Shown one piece after another: positions 13,977 to 25,417 of a stretch of 64,000 bases of DNA (positions within the stretch are counted from its first letter, which is position 1; each line of letters opens with the position of its first letter). A program made the position numbers and the translations under genes. The stretch is from the NCBI GenBank assembly GCA_023091665.1, contig JALJCQ010000001.1:682001-746000 (forward strand). Direction: 5' to 3'. Below the pieces are notes generated by a model. That model had not been told where the DNA came from, made no database searches, and saw only the letters and a program-made list of their open reading frames with translations. The stretch comes from Pythium myriotylum (Eukaryota > Oomycota > Peronosporomycetes > Pythiales > Pythiaceae).

Positions 13977-16112
13977 ATGGAGAATGCGGGATCCGAGCCA
14001 CCGACAACGGGAGCAGAGTCATTCACGGAGGGTGGTAAATATTCCGAACCGATAATTGAACACGAACCACCGAAACAAGGCTCATTGGAATCTGTTGCTG
14101 TGATTCAAGATGTTCCCACATCGAAAAATGACGTTCATACGAGGCTGTTATGTATCGAGCATCAAAACGAAGTGATACAAAATCAGCTTGTTGTGACTCA
14201 GCAAATGGTGCAAACGCTCACGGAGCTAGTAGAGGGGCTGCAGCAAAGCAGGAGGAGATCCATTATAAGAGAATTCCAAGAGCCGTTGAATAGTTGTCAT
14301 CGGCGAACCAAGTCGCTAGGTCCCCACTCAGCTCTGTTGGCGCTAGCTATGACTGACGTTGAGACAAAGAAAGCCAGTGAAGATACAGGAAGGAGAAAAT
14401 CGTCCATGATGCGACAGCGAAGCGCCGAGGATATTGACGCGATGACGAGAACGATCACCACGAGAGGCCTCCCGATCGCTGGCGACGACGAATTCGACAA
14501 ACTCAAACCCTTGTCGTTGGCATCAGCCGTGTCGGTCGTTCGTCGGATTGCTCGTGCAGCCTCCCGAAAAACATTGCGAGTACCAGAGATGATCGTGCCC
14601 ATGATGACGAGGCGATTTACGCTCAGCTCCCTTAATTTCGAGAGTCCGCGGAAAGAGAGCATCGAAGCTCGCAGGGTCGCGCGGTGGTCTCGCAACATTT
14701 TCCAGCATCCCCGAGTGGAGCCATTCGTTACGAAGCGAGAGGTTATCGCTGCTCGGCTCGAAGACTCGCCTCCGCACCCATTAACTATCAGACACGACTC
14801 GAGTGCTAGGGCCGCTTGGGACATAGTGGTCATGCTCATGGTCTCATCCGACATCGTGATAACGCCGCTCTCTCTGAGCTTCAATTATTACCCAAGACAG
14901 CTCGCTGTGTTCAACATCCTCGCGACAGCGGCCTTCACAATCGACTTTCTCGTTCAGGCGTTTTCATCATTCACAACGGAACGAGGCTTTGTTATTTCTG
15001 GACCGTCCAACACCATCCCCCATTACATCTTGAGTGTGTGGGCCTTCGCCGACTTCTTGTCGTGGTTTCCTTTTGAGTATCTCGTCTCGCCACGAGAAGG
15101 ACGTTTCTTGGGCGTCGCCAAAGTGATCCGCCTCGTCAAGATCAGCCAGCTTATGCGGAGGTTTCACTCATCCAAGAAAGCAGGTGTCTTCCGCCTCATA
15201 CGTTTAATCAGTATCGTGCTTCTTGTGAGCCACTGCCTCGCCTGCTACTGGAACTGGATCGCAACTGAGTGGCGGATCCACGAAGACGATTATCTATCAA
15301 AGTCGTTGATTAAGCAGTATGTTCATTGCTGGGCACTGGTGATTGGATCGCTCAACGCCAGCCCGCCGACAATGTTCACACCCATCGAGGAGATCTCGGT
15401 GTCTGTGTTCATGCTCATTGGGAATGTTCTACAGGCTAGCGTCTTTGGCTCGGTCGCTGTACTGATCCAGTCATTTGACGAAGAGGAAGTCGCGTACAAC
15501 AAGAAGCTCATCAACACGTACGAGCGTTGTAAGTTGCTTGATATCCCGGAGCTGCTGGCGGATCGGATCATCAAGTATTATGAGCACCTGTATCGCGAAA
15601 CAAGGAGCGTTGACCCCGACGCAGACTCGTTCATCAATGAGCTCTCTCCAGCGCTCATCTGCGAGGTCAAATTCCAGTTGTATCGCGAAATGGTCAAACA
15701 AATTCCATTCTTCTCGTCATCCAATATCAACCCGGTTATCATCGAGATGTTGATCCTGCGGCTGCGCTCTGTCATCTACATGCAAGACGATGTATTGATC
15801 CGCAAGGGTGAGTTCGGTGACTGGATGGGGTTTATTGGATCTAAGGGGTCTGTCGGCGTGCTGGACCCTAACTCAGAGATCCACAAGATAGTGAGGATTC
15901 TGCGGAAGGGCGAGTATTTTGGGGAGATGGGTCTTCTGCATCGTACCAAGCGAACAACCACGGCTGTCGCGATGTCTTGGGTCCAGATTCACGTGCTGTC
16001 TAGAGACGATCTCGATCTAGTGAAGGAGCAATACGCCGAGGATGCTGAGAGCCTGGAGCAAGAAATCAAAAAGTACATGAAGTCGAGGCTCGCGAGTCAA
16101 GCTGGTGCTTGA
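13977..16112 (+). CDS. Cyclic-nucleotide-binding voltage-gated-type ion channel, copy 1
   Basis: A single-exon 711-residue membrane channel. After a ~270-residue polar N terminus with a predicted coiled coil (about residues 60-95) comes a six-TM ion-channel core at about 14,790-15,480. It includes a basic S4-like helix (AKVIRLVKISQLMRRFHSSKK). An S5 SHCLACYWNWI segment follows, and then a pore region CWALVIGSLNASPP. A C-linker (FDEEEVAYNKKL) leads into a cyclic-nucleotide-binding fold with KGEYFGEMGLL...KRTTTA, keeping the phosphate-binding Glu and Arg. The architecture is that of CNG/HCN/EAG channels, but the TVGYG-type filter is missing. The first ATG is at 13977; upstream frame is open but lacks an ATG. 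It is followed 178 bp later by a paralogue in the same orientation. Confidence 0.85.
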   Translation: MENAGSEPPTTGAESFTEGGKYSEPIIEHEPPKQGSLESVAVIQDVPTSKNDVHTRLLCIEHQNEVIQNQLVVTQQMVQTLTELVEGLQQSRRRSIIREFQEPLNSCHRRTKSLGPHSALLALAMTDVETKKASEDTGRRKSSMMRQRSAEDIDAMTRTITTRGLPIAGDDEFDKLKPLSLASAVSVVRRIARAASRKTLRVPEMIVPMMTRRFTLSSLNFESPRKESIEARRVARWSRNIFQHPRVEPFVTKREVIAARLEDSPPHPLTIRHDSSARAAWDIVVMLMVSSDIVITPLSLSFNYYPRQLAVFNILATAAFTIDFLVQAFSSFTTERGFVISGPSNTIPHYILSVWAFADFLSWFPFEYLVSPREGRFLGVAKVIRLVKISQLMRRFHSSKKAGVFRLIRLISIVLLVSHCLACYWNWIATEWRIHEDDYLSKSLIKQYVHCWALVIGSLNASPPTMFTPIEEISVSVFMLIGNVLQASVFGSVAVLIQSFDEEEVAYNKKLINTYERCKLLDIPELLADRIIKYYEHLYRETRSVDPDADSFINELSPALICEVKFQLYREMVKQIPFFSSSNINPVIIEMLILRLRSVIYMQDDVLIRKGEFGDWMGFIGSKGSVGVLDPNSEIHKIVRILRKGEYFGEMGLLHRTKRTTTAVAMSWVQIHVLSRDDLDLVKEQYAEDAESLEQEIKKYMKSRLASQAGA

Positions 16113-16289
16113 CGGATCAACCCGGCCAATTATAGCAATTCAGATCACGATCGATAACTGCTGGAGAGAAACTCGGAGCGGGGTGTCCTGAACGGTTTCG
16201 TCACCGACTCGGTGCAAAGTGAGAGGAGGATCCCTTGATGCGACTGGCTTCGCATTGTTCGGTGGCTTGAATTCGCACTCGACCAGGGT

Positions 16290-18557
16290 ATGGAGGACGG
16301 GGATACCCCATTATCACCGCTCCCATCGGCGATTGCTTCGGCTTCACATATCGTTCGTTTGCATCACCAAGTACTAGAACACGAGGAGCCACTTCACGGT
16401 CATGCGTCGACACACCACCAACACATCAGCAAGAATGAGCATTTTCGCCGACTGGAGGATAGAATGGACGAGCTGCACCGGGAGATGATAGAAACCCAGC
16501 GCATGGTTCGTGAGCTTACAATCGCGCTGTACAAGACACCGACAGAAGCCAGGGAACACCGCGTAGGTTACCGGATCTTGGCGATTCTCATCAGCAGACT
16601 GATCATCGCATTCCGTTAGAGCACTCTGATACGCCAAAACTTCCGTTCTCTGTCAGGAAAAGCCCTGCTAAACGCACGGGGGCCACCAGGTTCCGGTCCC
16701 CCTTCTTCGATTCCGGTTGTGACAGCCATTTTGTCGGCGATGGATTCCTCAACGACCAAGGGTCAACCCAATAGCCAGACCGATAATGAGGATGGGATGC
16801 AAACTCCCGACCTGATGACACTCGTGAACAGCTTCCCGAGCCACCGATCAACTCAAAGGCCAGTTCCCTCAGGATCGCGCAAACTGAGCGCATCCAACCC
16901 TGTGGCGTTGATGCCAGAACGTCATGAGAAAAAACACAGCGTGTCGATGGCTGTGGCTCACGCTGCCGCATTTGTGGCTGAAGTCTCGAAAGCTGCAAAT
17001 GAGAAGAAATCCATCCAAATCATTCCAGCTCTTCGCAAGGGCGTTACAGCCATCGGCCCCATCCTTAGTCGGCGCTTTTCAATGAGCTCACTGGACCAGA
17101 GTGGACGGTCGCGAGGGAGCCGATTGAGCCGAGTGTTTAACTGGTCACGGAACATTTTCAAACAGCGTGTCGAGCCGAGTGTCTCCCCGGAAGACATCCT
17201 GGACGCACGTAGCGGCAGTGCGAAGATTCATCCGCTGACAATCAACCACAACTCAGTCCAGCGTATGATCTGGGATACAATCGTCATTATAATGATTGTT
17301 GTCGACATTGTCGTGACTCCGCTATCGCTAAGCTTCCGGTACTCCCCAAAAGGCATGAACGTGTACAACGCTGTGGGCAACACTATCTTCGCGACGGACT
17401 TTGTGATCAACATGCTCTCATCATACACGACACCGCGCGGGGTATTAATTTCTGGGCCACGCCAGACTGTTCGACATTACCTTCTAAGCCCATGGTCGCT
17501 CCCGGATTTCCTCAGCTGGTTCCCATTCGAGATCTTCGTCAGTTCCGACCAAGGTCGCTTCTTAGGTTTCGCGAAAGTCATCCGTCTTGTCAAAGTTAGT
17601 CAACTTGCCCGGCGTCTTCATTCTGCAAAGAAAGCCGGGTTTTTCCGGTCTGTGAAGTTGCTCGGCACCGTGTTCATTGTCAGCCACGTCTTATCGTGCT
17701 ACTGGAACTGGATTGCGAGAGATTGGCGAAAGTTTGAAGACGGATACTTAGAGAAGACGTTGGGCCAGCAGTACGCACACTGTTGGTCCTTGGTCATCGG
17801 CAGCCTAAATGCAAGTCCGCCGCCAATGTATTCGACTATTGAGGAGGTCTCCGTAGCGATCTTCATGCTCGTAGGGAACGTTCTCCAAGCAACAGTGTTC
17901 GGTTCCGTTGCAGTGCTCATTCAATCATTCGACGAAGAAGAAGTCGCTTACAACAAGAAGCTTATCACAACGTACGAGCGATGCCGGTTCCTCGACATCC
18001 CAGAAAAGTTGGCGCGACGTATTCAAGGATACTACGAAAATCTGTACCAGGAAACGCGCAGCGTGAATCCAGACGCAGATGCCTTCATCAACGAGCTATC
18101 TCCGGCGCTAATCTGTGAGGTCAAGTTCCAGCTGTATCGTGACATGATCAAGCAGATCCCATTCCTCTCAGCGACTCACATCAACCCGGTTGTGATAGAA
18201 ATGCTCATTCTCCACTTGAGGACAGTAATCTACATGCAAGATGATGTGCTGATCCGCAAGGGGGAGGTAGGGGATTGGATGGGTTTCATTGGATCTAAGG
18301 GATCCGTCGGCGTGCTTGACCCAAAGTCGGAGATCAGGAAGATCATTCGCATTCTGAGGAAGGGCGACTACTTCGGTGAAATGGCGTTACTACAGCGCGC
18401 CAAGCGGTCCACGACGGCGATCGCGCTAACCTGGGTGCAGATTCACGTGCTTTGTCGGAACGATCTAGACGACGTCAAGGATCAGTATCCTCAGCAGGCC
18501 GAAATCCTCGAAGAGGAAATCACGAAGTACATGCAGTCCAAAGTCACGTACAAATAA
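16290..18557 (+). CDS. Cyclic-nucleotide-binding ion channel, tandem copy 2
   Basis: Paralogue of the preceding channel; the TM core, C-linker and nucleotide-binding fold are highly similar throughout. Exon 1 from 16290 encodes a His-rich leader and a coiled coil with ETQRMVRELT, matching copy 1's TQQMVQTLT. I place an intron at 16567-16656 (90 nt). That joins in frame and gives 725 residues, close to copy 1's 711. A GTGAGC donor at 16510 would also close the phase but would delete conserved coiled-coil residues. The pore again reads CWSLVIGSLNASPP, with no GYG. The S4-like helix (AKVIRLVKVSQLARRLHSAKK) and GDYFGEMALL...KRSTTA are present. The stop lies only 16 bp before the convergent ELP2 stop. 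Confidence 0.82.
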
Positions 18558-18573
18558 TAGACGCTAGTGAACT

Positions 18574-20907
18574 CTATTGAAGCTGGACTTGATAAAGTCG
18601 CACCGAGTGGTCCGAACTCGCACTTGCGATTCGCAAGTGCGATGCCGACGGCGACCACACGAGACGAGACACAGTTGAAGTCGGCGTAAGTGCTGGCGGG
18701 ATCACCGTCGCAAGTGCACATTCAACTGTGAAGTCAGCGCCAACCATTACCGTGAATATATGAATCGACCCGGTCTCGAGTCCGACCGCCAACAAGTATT
18801 TACGCTTGTCAGAGTCGGCGTCAGCGTGCCATGGAGCGAAGGCAATGGCTGTGACCGCGCTGTCCATCGCCACGGATGCTCCTCTCTGGACCCATTTATT
18901 TGTACCCGACTCCTTACCCCACAGGGCGAACGTTTGATCACGAGCACCTGTCGCGAACAATGAAGAGTCTGGCGCCCATGAGCAGCTCCAGATAATCCGC
19001 TTGTGAGCTTTGACACGGTCCACAAGTGCATAATCACCGTTCTCCTGCTTCGAAAACACGCAGAACTGGCGGTCTTTGGAGACCGAAAGCAGGAATTCGT
19101 CATTCGGGGAAAATGCCAGCTGCACGACCGAGCTCTTGTGGCCTTCAAGTGGAGATTGGGCCGCACTCCAGTCACTCGTGTTCCAGATCCAGATGGCCGC
19201 GAACTTCTCCTCTCGTGACTTGCACGCGGAGGCCAGTCGCGTGCCCCGGTAGTTCGATGCCACGCAGAGCAGCTCGTTGCCGTGACCGTAGAGCTTGCGT
19301 AGCTCAGGCCAGAGAGTCTTCTTCGCAAGCGTGTCGCCCACGGGCAGTCGAATATTCTCTGCGAGAGTCGAGAACGTCCCTTGTAGTTGTTGCTTGCTCT
19401 TCTCTTTCTTGTCGGTGGACTTGTTGGTCAAACTGAGCTCGGGCAAGTAAGCATGCTCGACACGCGACGCGTTACTGCCTGTGTCGTCGAGATCTTCGCC
19501 TTTCATACCCTTGACTAGCACGCGGATATCATCAGGCGCCTCGAATACTCGTAAAATCTTTTCGTCGGCGCCGCAGACAAAGCGGTCGTTTGCACTCCCG
19601 TCTCCGTTGAGGAATGCACCACAGTTGATGTCGTAGCCGTGGACTTGCGCGCGCGAGATCTCGTGCCAGGAAGCATTCGCTTGCCACGGCGCGAGCACAC
19701 GCGTTGTCTGGTCCAGCGAAAGCGAAACCAAGTACTCACCGCTTGGAGCCCACGAGACGTCGGTCACCGGCGCCGTATGGCCTGTGAGCGACGGTGCCGG
19801 CAGGAACGTGCCGCTAGGTTGCCGTTGCCACCGCTCGAGTTGTCCAGAGAGGCTGAGCGCGAGCAAATCGACGTCGCCGCCGTCTTGAGTTGGCAACACG
19901 ACGCTCGCGAGCAGACCGTTACCGCCGAGTTCGCCGACGCGCCAGGCCGGCGCCCAGCGTCGCGAGGTCGCGTGCTGTCTCCATCCAACGACCGTGTTGT
20001 CCATCGACGACGAGACGAGCGTCGGCTCATTGTGCTTCTCTTCCCCATCGACCCAATGGAGCGAAGTAACCCAGTCTTCGTGGGCCACGAGCAGCGCGTC
20101 GAAGCTCACGCGTGAGCCGGGCGAGAGCTTCCAGAGACGCACGCGCTGGTCCTGCGAGCCCGAGGCGAGCAGCACCGTGCCGTCGGCAAAAGCTCGTGAA
20201 AAGCTCAAGGCTCGCACCCATCCCTTGTGGCCGTCGAGTGGCTCGACCCACTGACTCAGCGTCGGCCGTAGCGCCCACAAGTGCACACGGCCGTCCACGC
20301 CGCCAGCCGCGAGCAGCGCTTCCTCCTCACCGCCCGCTGCGGGCGTCCACGTCGTGGCTGCGAGCGACTCGAAGATGGCGCGCACGCCGAGCGCCTGCAC
20401 TTCGACACACTCGACCGTGGCGTCTGCGCGGTGGACGAAGACCGCGAGGTGGCCGCTCGAGAACGCGGCCACGTAAAGCCACTGCGTCGCCGTGCGCACG
20501 GCTGTGACGGCCGAGACCGACTCGTTCGAGATCTTGGCGCCGTCTGCTGCCACGAGCGCTTGCTGGTGCCACTCGTCACCTCCGGACGCCTTTGTCCACA
20601 GCATGACATTGCCCTCCGAGTCGCCGGCGAGCACTCTCGCAGTAATAGTAGTACTAGTCGAGCTCGGCGGCGCAGCCGCAGCGTGGAGATAGACGGCCGT
20701 GACGCGCGTGGACGCCTTGGCGACGGCGGCGAGGGGCAGCGTCGCGCGGACCGCGAGCAGCGCCGGCGTGCGCGGGTCGCGCGCCACGAGCGCCACGCTG
20801 TTCTTGGCGCCGAAGGCCGCGCAGAGCTCGCCGCGCGCGTGGTTGGCGCTGAGCGCGTTGGACGCGGCGGAGGCGCCCACGGCGACGTGCGCCAGCGACA
20901 CCTCCAT
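18574..20907 (-). CDS. ELP2: Elongator complex protein 2 (WD40)
   Basis: ELP2 is the double WD40-propeller scaffold of Elongator, which modifies wobble uridines in tRNA. One exon of 777 residues from the ATG at 20907 (MEVSLAHVAVG); the open frame extends 36 nt further up without another ATG. Family landmarks include a series of WD repeats with LASGSQDQRVRLWKL, HEDWVTSLHWVDG, SSSMDNTVVGWR, GELGGNGLL, DQTTRVLAPW, WHEISRAQVHGYDINC, FVCGADEKILRVFEAP, LWPELRKLYGHGNELLCVA, RIIWSCSWAPDSSLFATGARD and AVGLETGSIHIF. Length and repeat order match ELP2 from fungi and animals. The gene is divergent from the XRCC2-like gene, about 145 bp away. Confidence 0.93.
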   Translation of the reverse strand: MEVSLAHVAVGASAASNALSANHARGELCAAFGAKNSVALVARDPRTPALLAVRATLPLAAVAKASTRVTAVYLHAAAAPPSSTSTTITARVLAGDSEGNVMLWTKASGGDEWHQQALVAADGAKISNESVSAVTAVRTATQWLYVAAFSSGHLAVFVHRADATVECVEVQALGVRAIFESLAATTWTPAAGGEEEALLAAGGVDGRVHLWALRPTLSQWVEPLDGHKGWVRALSFSRAFADGTVLLASGSQDQRVRLWKLSPGSRVSFDALLVAHEDWVTSLHWVDGEEKHNEPTLVSSSMDNTVVGWRQHATSRRWAPAWRVGELGGNGLLASVVLPTQDGGDVDLLALSLSGQLERWQRQPSGTFLPAPSLTGHTAPVTDVSWAPSGEYLVSLSLDQTTRVLAPWQANASWHEISRAQVHGYDINCGAFLNGDGSANDRFVCGADEKILRVFEAPDDIRVLVKGMKGEDLDDTGSNASRVEHAYLPELSLTNKSTDKKEKSKQQLQGTFSTLAENIRLPVGDTLAKKTLWPELRKLYGHGNELLCVASNYRGTRLASACKSREEKFAAIWIWNTSDWSAAQSPLEGHKSSVVQLAFSPNDEFLLSVSKDRQFCVFSKQENGDYALVDRVKAHKRIIWSCSWAPDSSLFATGARDQTFALWGKESGTNKWVQRGASVAMDSAVTAIAFAPWHADADSDKRKYLLAVGLETGSIHIFTVMVGADFTVECALATVIPPALTPTSTVSRLVWSPSASHLRIASASSDHSVRLYQVQLQ

Positions 20908-21051
20908 GCCTTGGACCTTGCTCGTCGAATGCTGGATCACCACCGAGAAATAGTGTCATTGTGGCGACCAGGTAGTCTTAAACGCGATAGAGTGACATGT
21001 TGGTGCGGTCAACTTGGCGACCTGGTAGTCACAACTGCATGGAGAAGGGAG

Positions 21052-22398
21052 ATGAATATGCGCTGGGCCGCCGACGAGACGGTGCTGGACCTCTTTGCGC
21101 GCCGCCCGACGCGCGGATTCCTCACGGGCGTGCGCTTCGTCGACGCGCCGGTCGCTGTGGCGTCGGCGCGTGGCGCGCGCGTCTCCGACGGCGACGGCTA
21201 CCAGCCGCGACACGTCGTTGAAGTTGGCGGCGACGACGCGACGCCGCGCAACCTCGTGCTTCTCCACGTGATCGCAGCGTTTCTGACGCGCGCCGTGGTC
21301 TCGCGCGATGCGGAAGAGAAGGTCTTTGTGTTCGACCACGAGTGCGAGCTCTCGGCGCCGCTGCTGCTGCGTCTCGTCACGGCCAAGCTGCCGACCGACG
21401 AGCTCGACGAGGAGCAACGCGAGGTACGCACGACGCGACGGGTTGCTGTGCGTGGTTGCAAGTGGGTATTTGACGCACCATGGCGCTGGATGCAGGCGAC
21501 TGCGCGTCGGCTGCTGGCGCGCGTGGTCGTGTTCCGGTGCCGAGACTCGTTCCAGTGGCTGGCGACGATCAACAAGCTGCACTTCGATCTGCTAGAGGCG
21601 CCGCCTACGCGTAGGTCGCGCCAGCTTGTCAGGTGGCATGATTTTGTTTCTTATGAAGATGCTGGTGTAGCGATCTTGATCGTGATCAACTGTGTAAGCT
21701 CATTCCACGCGATCGACAAGGTCCGAGGGCTCGTTTTTGCTCTAGGGGGGATCGAGATCTAATCAGGTTTCGCCACAGATGATCGCGAAGAGCGTTGGCA
21801 ATAGCCTGGCGCTAACAGACCAGGTGTTTGGGATTCTCAAGCAGTTCATTCGCCACCACTCACCTATCGTCTTCGCTGCCAAACGGACCAGCAGCAATGG
21901 TATGGTGGTGAGAGGTGGTTGAAGGTGTAATTGACATCGCTGAGCTGACAGCGGTTGGTGCGAACGCAGTGCAAAACTCGTGGGAGAATGCAGAATACAT
22001 GCCAACCTCGTGGACAAGGCAGGTTTCGAAGAGAATCCTGCTTCGAGTCGCGCCGTCGGAGTGAGTGGTATGCTCAGCTTTCGTGTTGTTATGGATTCGC
22101 TAAGGGAGATAACCATCGACAGTGATGGACTGCACTCAGCAAAGCGGTTTTTTGAGTCAAGAAGCTTTGCAAGCGGAAAAAGGTACGACGTTTGTGCTGC
22201 GGAAAGGTCGTCACGAGCTCAATCGACGTTTTTTCAAGCCTCATATTACCATTTCAGGTTGACGGAGTGGACATCGTCCAGGAAGTCGGTGACGCTACTG
22301 AGGATTATGCTACGCCGGCGAAACCGAGCCTAGAATTCCCCTCTTCCTCTTCAATCACTGAGGCAGACACGAACGCAGCGCAGCTGTGGATGAAATGA
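21052..22398 (+). CDS. XRCC2-like RAD51 paralogue with degenerate Walker motifs
   Basis: Seven exons join in frame: 21052-21423, 21496-21610, 21659-21720, 21767-21899, 21970-22060, 22123-22182 and 22239-22398, for 330 residues. Order and spacing follow XRCC2: LDLFARRP near the start, VFVFDHECELSAPLLLRLV (matching the FIDTD strand), VVVFRCRDSFQWLATINKL, VAILIVINCVSSFHAID (the Walker B strand), FGILKQF..HHSPIVFAAKRT and a late SW...Y.P.SW segment. The Walker A loop is not recognisable (EVGGDDATPRN) and the Walker B Asp reads Asn. Human XRCC2 tolerates loss of ATP binding, so a structural role in the RAD51 paralogue complex is plausible. Several small exons rest on splice-site and phase logic alone; the family call is moderate. 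Confidence 0.5.
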
Positions 22399-22425
22399 AG
22401 GGAACGTTCAGATTGGGAAGTTTAT

Positions 22426-22827
22426 TCAAGCGGTTGACTCCGGCCATGATTGCACGTCAGATAAAAATTTGACCATGTCCTTCCGGTCGAAGATCTCTGC
22501 TAGATCTGAGGGTGTTTGCTGCATGAGATTGCGTGCGCTGACTCGCGCACCGTGTTCAACGAGAAGCCGAACACAGTCTTGATGCCCCAAATAGGCTGCC
22601 TTATGGAGCGCAGTGTTACCACCCGCGTCGCCAACGTGCACATTCGCGCCTTTCGTGAGTAGATATTCAAGACAGAGAACTTGGTGTGATTTGACTGCCC
22701 ACAGCAACAGTGGCCAATTGTCGTCGGCATCGATGTAGTTGACACTCACGCCTTGACTCTCCACAAGATCTCGCACTTCCTCCAGATCGCCATCGCAAAT
22801 CGCCTCTCGAAGAGCTTCACCACTCAT
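22426..22827 (-). CDS. Small ankyrin-repeat protein
   Basis: An intronless 133-residue protein made almost entirely of three to four ankyrin repeats: DGDLEEVRDLVESQG, DNWPLLLWAVKSHQVLCLEYLL, GNTALHKAAYLGHQDCVRLLVEHGA, QQTPSDLAE. The start is the ATG at 22827; the open frame extends six bases further without another ATG. Such small proteins usually mediate protein-protein contacts; no partner is suggested. The stop is 27 bp from the convergent XRCC2-like gene, and the start is 118 bp from the divergent gene to the right. Confidence 0.8.
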   Translation of the reverse strand: MSGEALREAICDGDLEEVRDLVESQGVSVNYIDADDNWPLLLWAVKSHQVLCLEYLLTKGANVHVGDAGGNTALHKAAYLGHQDCVRLLVEHGARVSARNLMQQTPSDLAEIFDRKDMVKFLSDVQSWPESTA

Positions 22828-22945
22828 CACCAAAGTCAGAGTGACAAGTGCAGCATTTCAACATCATAATAGCACGAGTGAGTCTGGGGAAGTGGTTGTT
22901 CTGTTAATAGTCTTTAAGGGGAAGTTGGTCCCAAGGAGCTTCGGC

Positions 22946-25324
22946 ATGGAAGAAGCAACGAGTTGTGATGATATATCTTGCTCGATGTTGATCAGCGAGA
23001 AACAAGTTAGTTCTATCGGAACAACCATGTTCGCGCCGGAGCAAGTTGCCGCAATCATAGAGGTGAGAAACCCTTTTGAGGGATTCATCTTGGATCCGTC
23101 GAACAGTTTGCATTTGTAGCATATCAAAGCGGAGCAATCACGCCTGTTGAAGGAGCAACAAGATACCATTGTGCAGCAAGTGCTTAGGCAGCTGCGCGAA
23201 TCAAGACCCGGCGACTACGAAACAACCGAACATATAACAGAGAGTCATCGGTCCACAGCCAAACTCGAGAAAACCCTTCACAACCTAGTCCTTCACTCTC
23301 TAGACGAGAGCGGGCTGAACTATCCCCACGTTCTATCGTCTGCGTATTCAACCCAGCACAACAAAACTGTACAATCCACGAGACCGAGCTCAAGAAGTCA
23401 ATCCCACAGGAAAAAAAAAATTCACATCGTTAGTCGACCAGAGGGCGTGATCTGCCAAGATGAGAAAACATTAGCATCCTACGAGCAGATCAGCGGACAG
23501 GAATCAGGAGAACGCACTGATGTTAAGTCACGAGAGAAGCGCCACACTCAGCGATTCAAAGATTCGCCTCTTCTGAACGCTTCGCTTTCCCACAAAACGC
23601 GCCTGTGTAGACAACAACAGGTCCTACGTTCAAATCGACGAGTTACGAAGTGCGATAGGATTGTCGATGATGAGCAGGCTGATGAGACAGTTTCCCGACC
23701 GAACAAAGTTGGCCAGAGGACACAAGCGATACTTGATCGAAGTCGAGCTCTCTTGAACGAAATCAAGGAATACAAGTCTGATCGACCGAATATAAAGGGC
23801 GAGACAAGCTTTGTCTTCCGTATGCGACACAAGTTGGTCAACTCTGATCTCCCTGATTCTAACAATGCGAGTATTTGCAGTGTGAAAGAGACAGGTGTTG
23901 TCACCGATGCTAACGATCGTGGCTCGCAGCGTGCTCCTTCTCAAGAGGGGTCTTGTGACGGTGAGAAGGAATGCCAACCAACTGCGGCAAAAATGGAGGA
24001 GAGCTTAGCAGACGGCTGCCATCCGATTCCTAGCGATACGTTGACTGTCATTTGCGACGATATCGACATATTACGGCCACCTCAACACTCACCAGAGAAT
24101 GACAACGAGTGGGAGAACGAACTCGCCCGACAGATTCTAACTATCTATGCAACATCAGTGAAGGCTAGAGCAGCGAACAGGCCACTCAGCAGGGACATCC
24201 CTACATCTTTTGGTTCAGGTGGTCATAGAGGAAGACTCACCTCATCCTGCTCACTACCTGTGATTAGACGCTCCACCACTGCGTATACGACTCGGCAGGC
24301 AGGGCCATGTAATCAGTCCCCTCCACGAGCAACGGTTCATTACTCTTGGGAGCCTTCTCAACGTCTACGAGATGGAAAAGTTATTGTGAATATGCCCAAA
24401 ATACCGAAGCCAATATGGTTCGCAGGGACCGGGGCAGTGAAAGCTGTGTGGTGTGCTGTCGCAGACGGCTTTCATGATCTACAGTCGGTACCATCGAAGT
24501 CCAAGCCCAATCGCAGTGTGGCTGCTGTGTGCGAGCATCAGCTTTGCGAAGAAGTCCGGCGCCTTGAAGCGAAGCAACAGTACTCACAATGCATCACAAC
24601 TCTTGAAACACTGCTCATCAGCTTAGTGCGCGCTCGTGGTGTAGATTCGCTTGAGATGAAGTTGTGGAAGCAACTTGTCGTAACGTGCAATGCGTTTGCA
24701 AGCCGCTGCGTGGATTACAAGAAGTACTCGAATGCGCTACAATTAATCAAGCAAGCTGAGCATCTTATCTACAATTCAGTTCTTGTCACCGATGCCATGC
24801 GACTCGAACTACTTGCGTATCTCTATGATACGTACGCACACTACTATTATAGACGTGGAAAACCTCATGCGGGTCTGCAATACATGTTCAAGGCCCAAGA
24901 GATTCACAATAGGCAGAGTAGTTGGTCTCACCTCGCCAAGTGTCGACTGCATATTGCTAACCTGCTGTCTTCGCAAAGCAAACATAAAGACGCGATGGGA
25001 TACATGGCGACCATTTTGGAGATGATCGAGGAGAACAAGCTTGAAGATCAAACAAGCGATGGCGAGAGTACGGCTTCAGCACAGAAAATATGCCTTGCTG
25101 CGGTTTGCTACAACAATATGGCAATCGAGCAGCTGCACCAACGCGAGTTTGAGGCTGCAAGTGTCTCTTCTGGCAACGCTAAGCGACTGGCGAAGCTGTG
25201 CCTCAGCTACAGCAATCGCTGGCTAGCTCAGTTTGATGCAACTAGCAACTGCGTGGATCTGGCGATTGCAACACTCATGGAAGACGTGAACGCGGACGCA
25301 AACGCTGCCTTCAAACCGTCATAA
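22946..25324 (+). CDS. Unknown large helical protein with TPR-like C-terminal region
   Basis: Two exons, 22946-23062 and 23120-25324 (57-nt intron), give 773 residues. Exon 1 supplies MEEATSCDD and a short helix that continues as HIKAEQSRLLKEQQDTI. Residues ~60-470 are polar, Ser/Arg-rich and probably disordered. From about residue 490 the sequence becomes regularly helical, with paired-helix segments resembling tetratricopeptide repeats (KQYSQCITTLETLL, YKKYSNALQLIKQAEHL, HYYYRRGKPHAGLQYMFKAQEI, AVCYNNMAIEQL). I do not recognise the family. Similar layouts occur in kinase-associated or flagellar TPR proteins, which is only a suggestion. Confidence 0.7.
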
Positions 25325-25417
25325 GAGACTTGAAAGGTTCAAAAATCGGATCCTCGGATATCTCGGCCCTCGCAGCGTGTCTGAATATCCTACCTGGTAT
25401 GAAAATGGCATAATGAG

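Noticed and set aside
20281..21051. Open frame extending upstream of the XRCC2-like start
   Set aside because: It reads antisense ELP2 and has Arg/Ala-rich shadow composition; the first sensible ATG is 21052.
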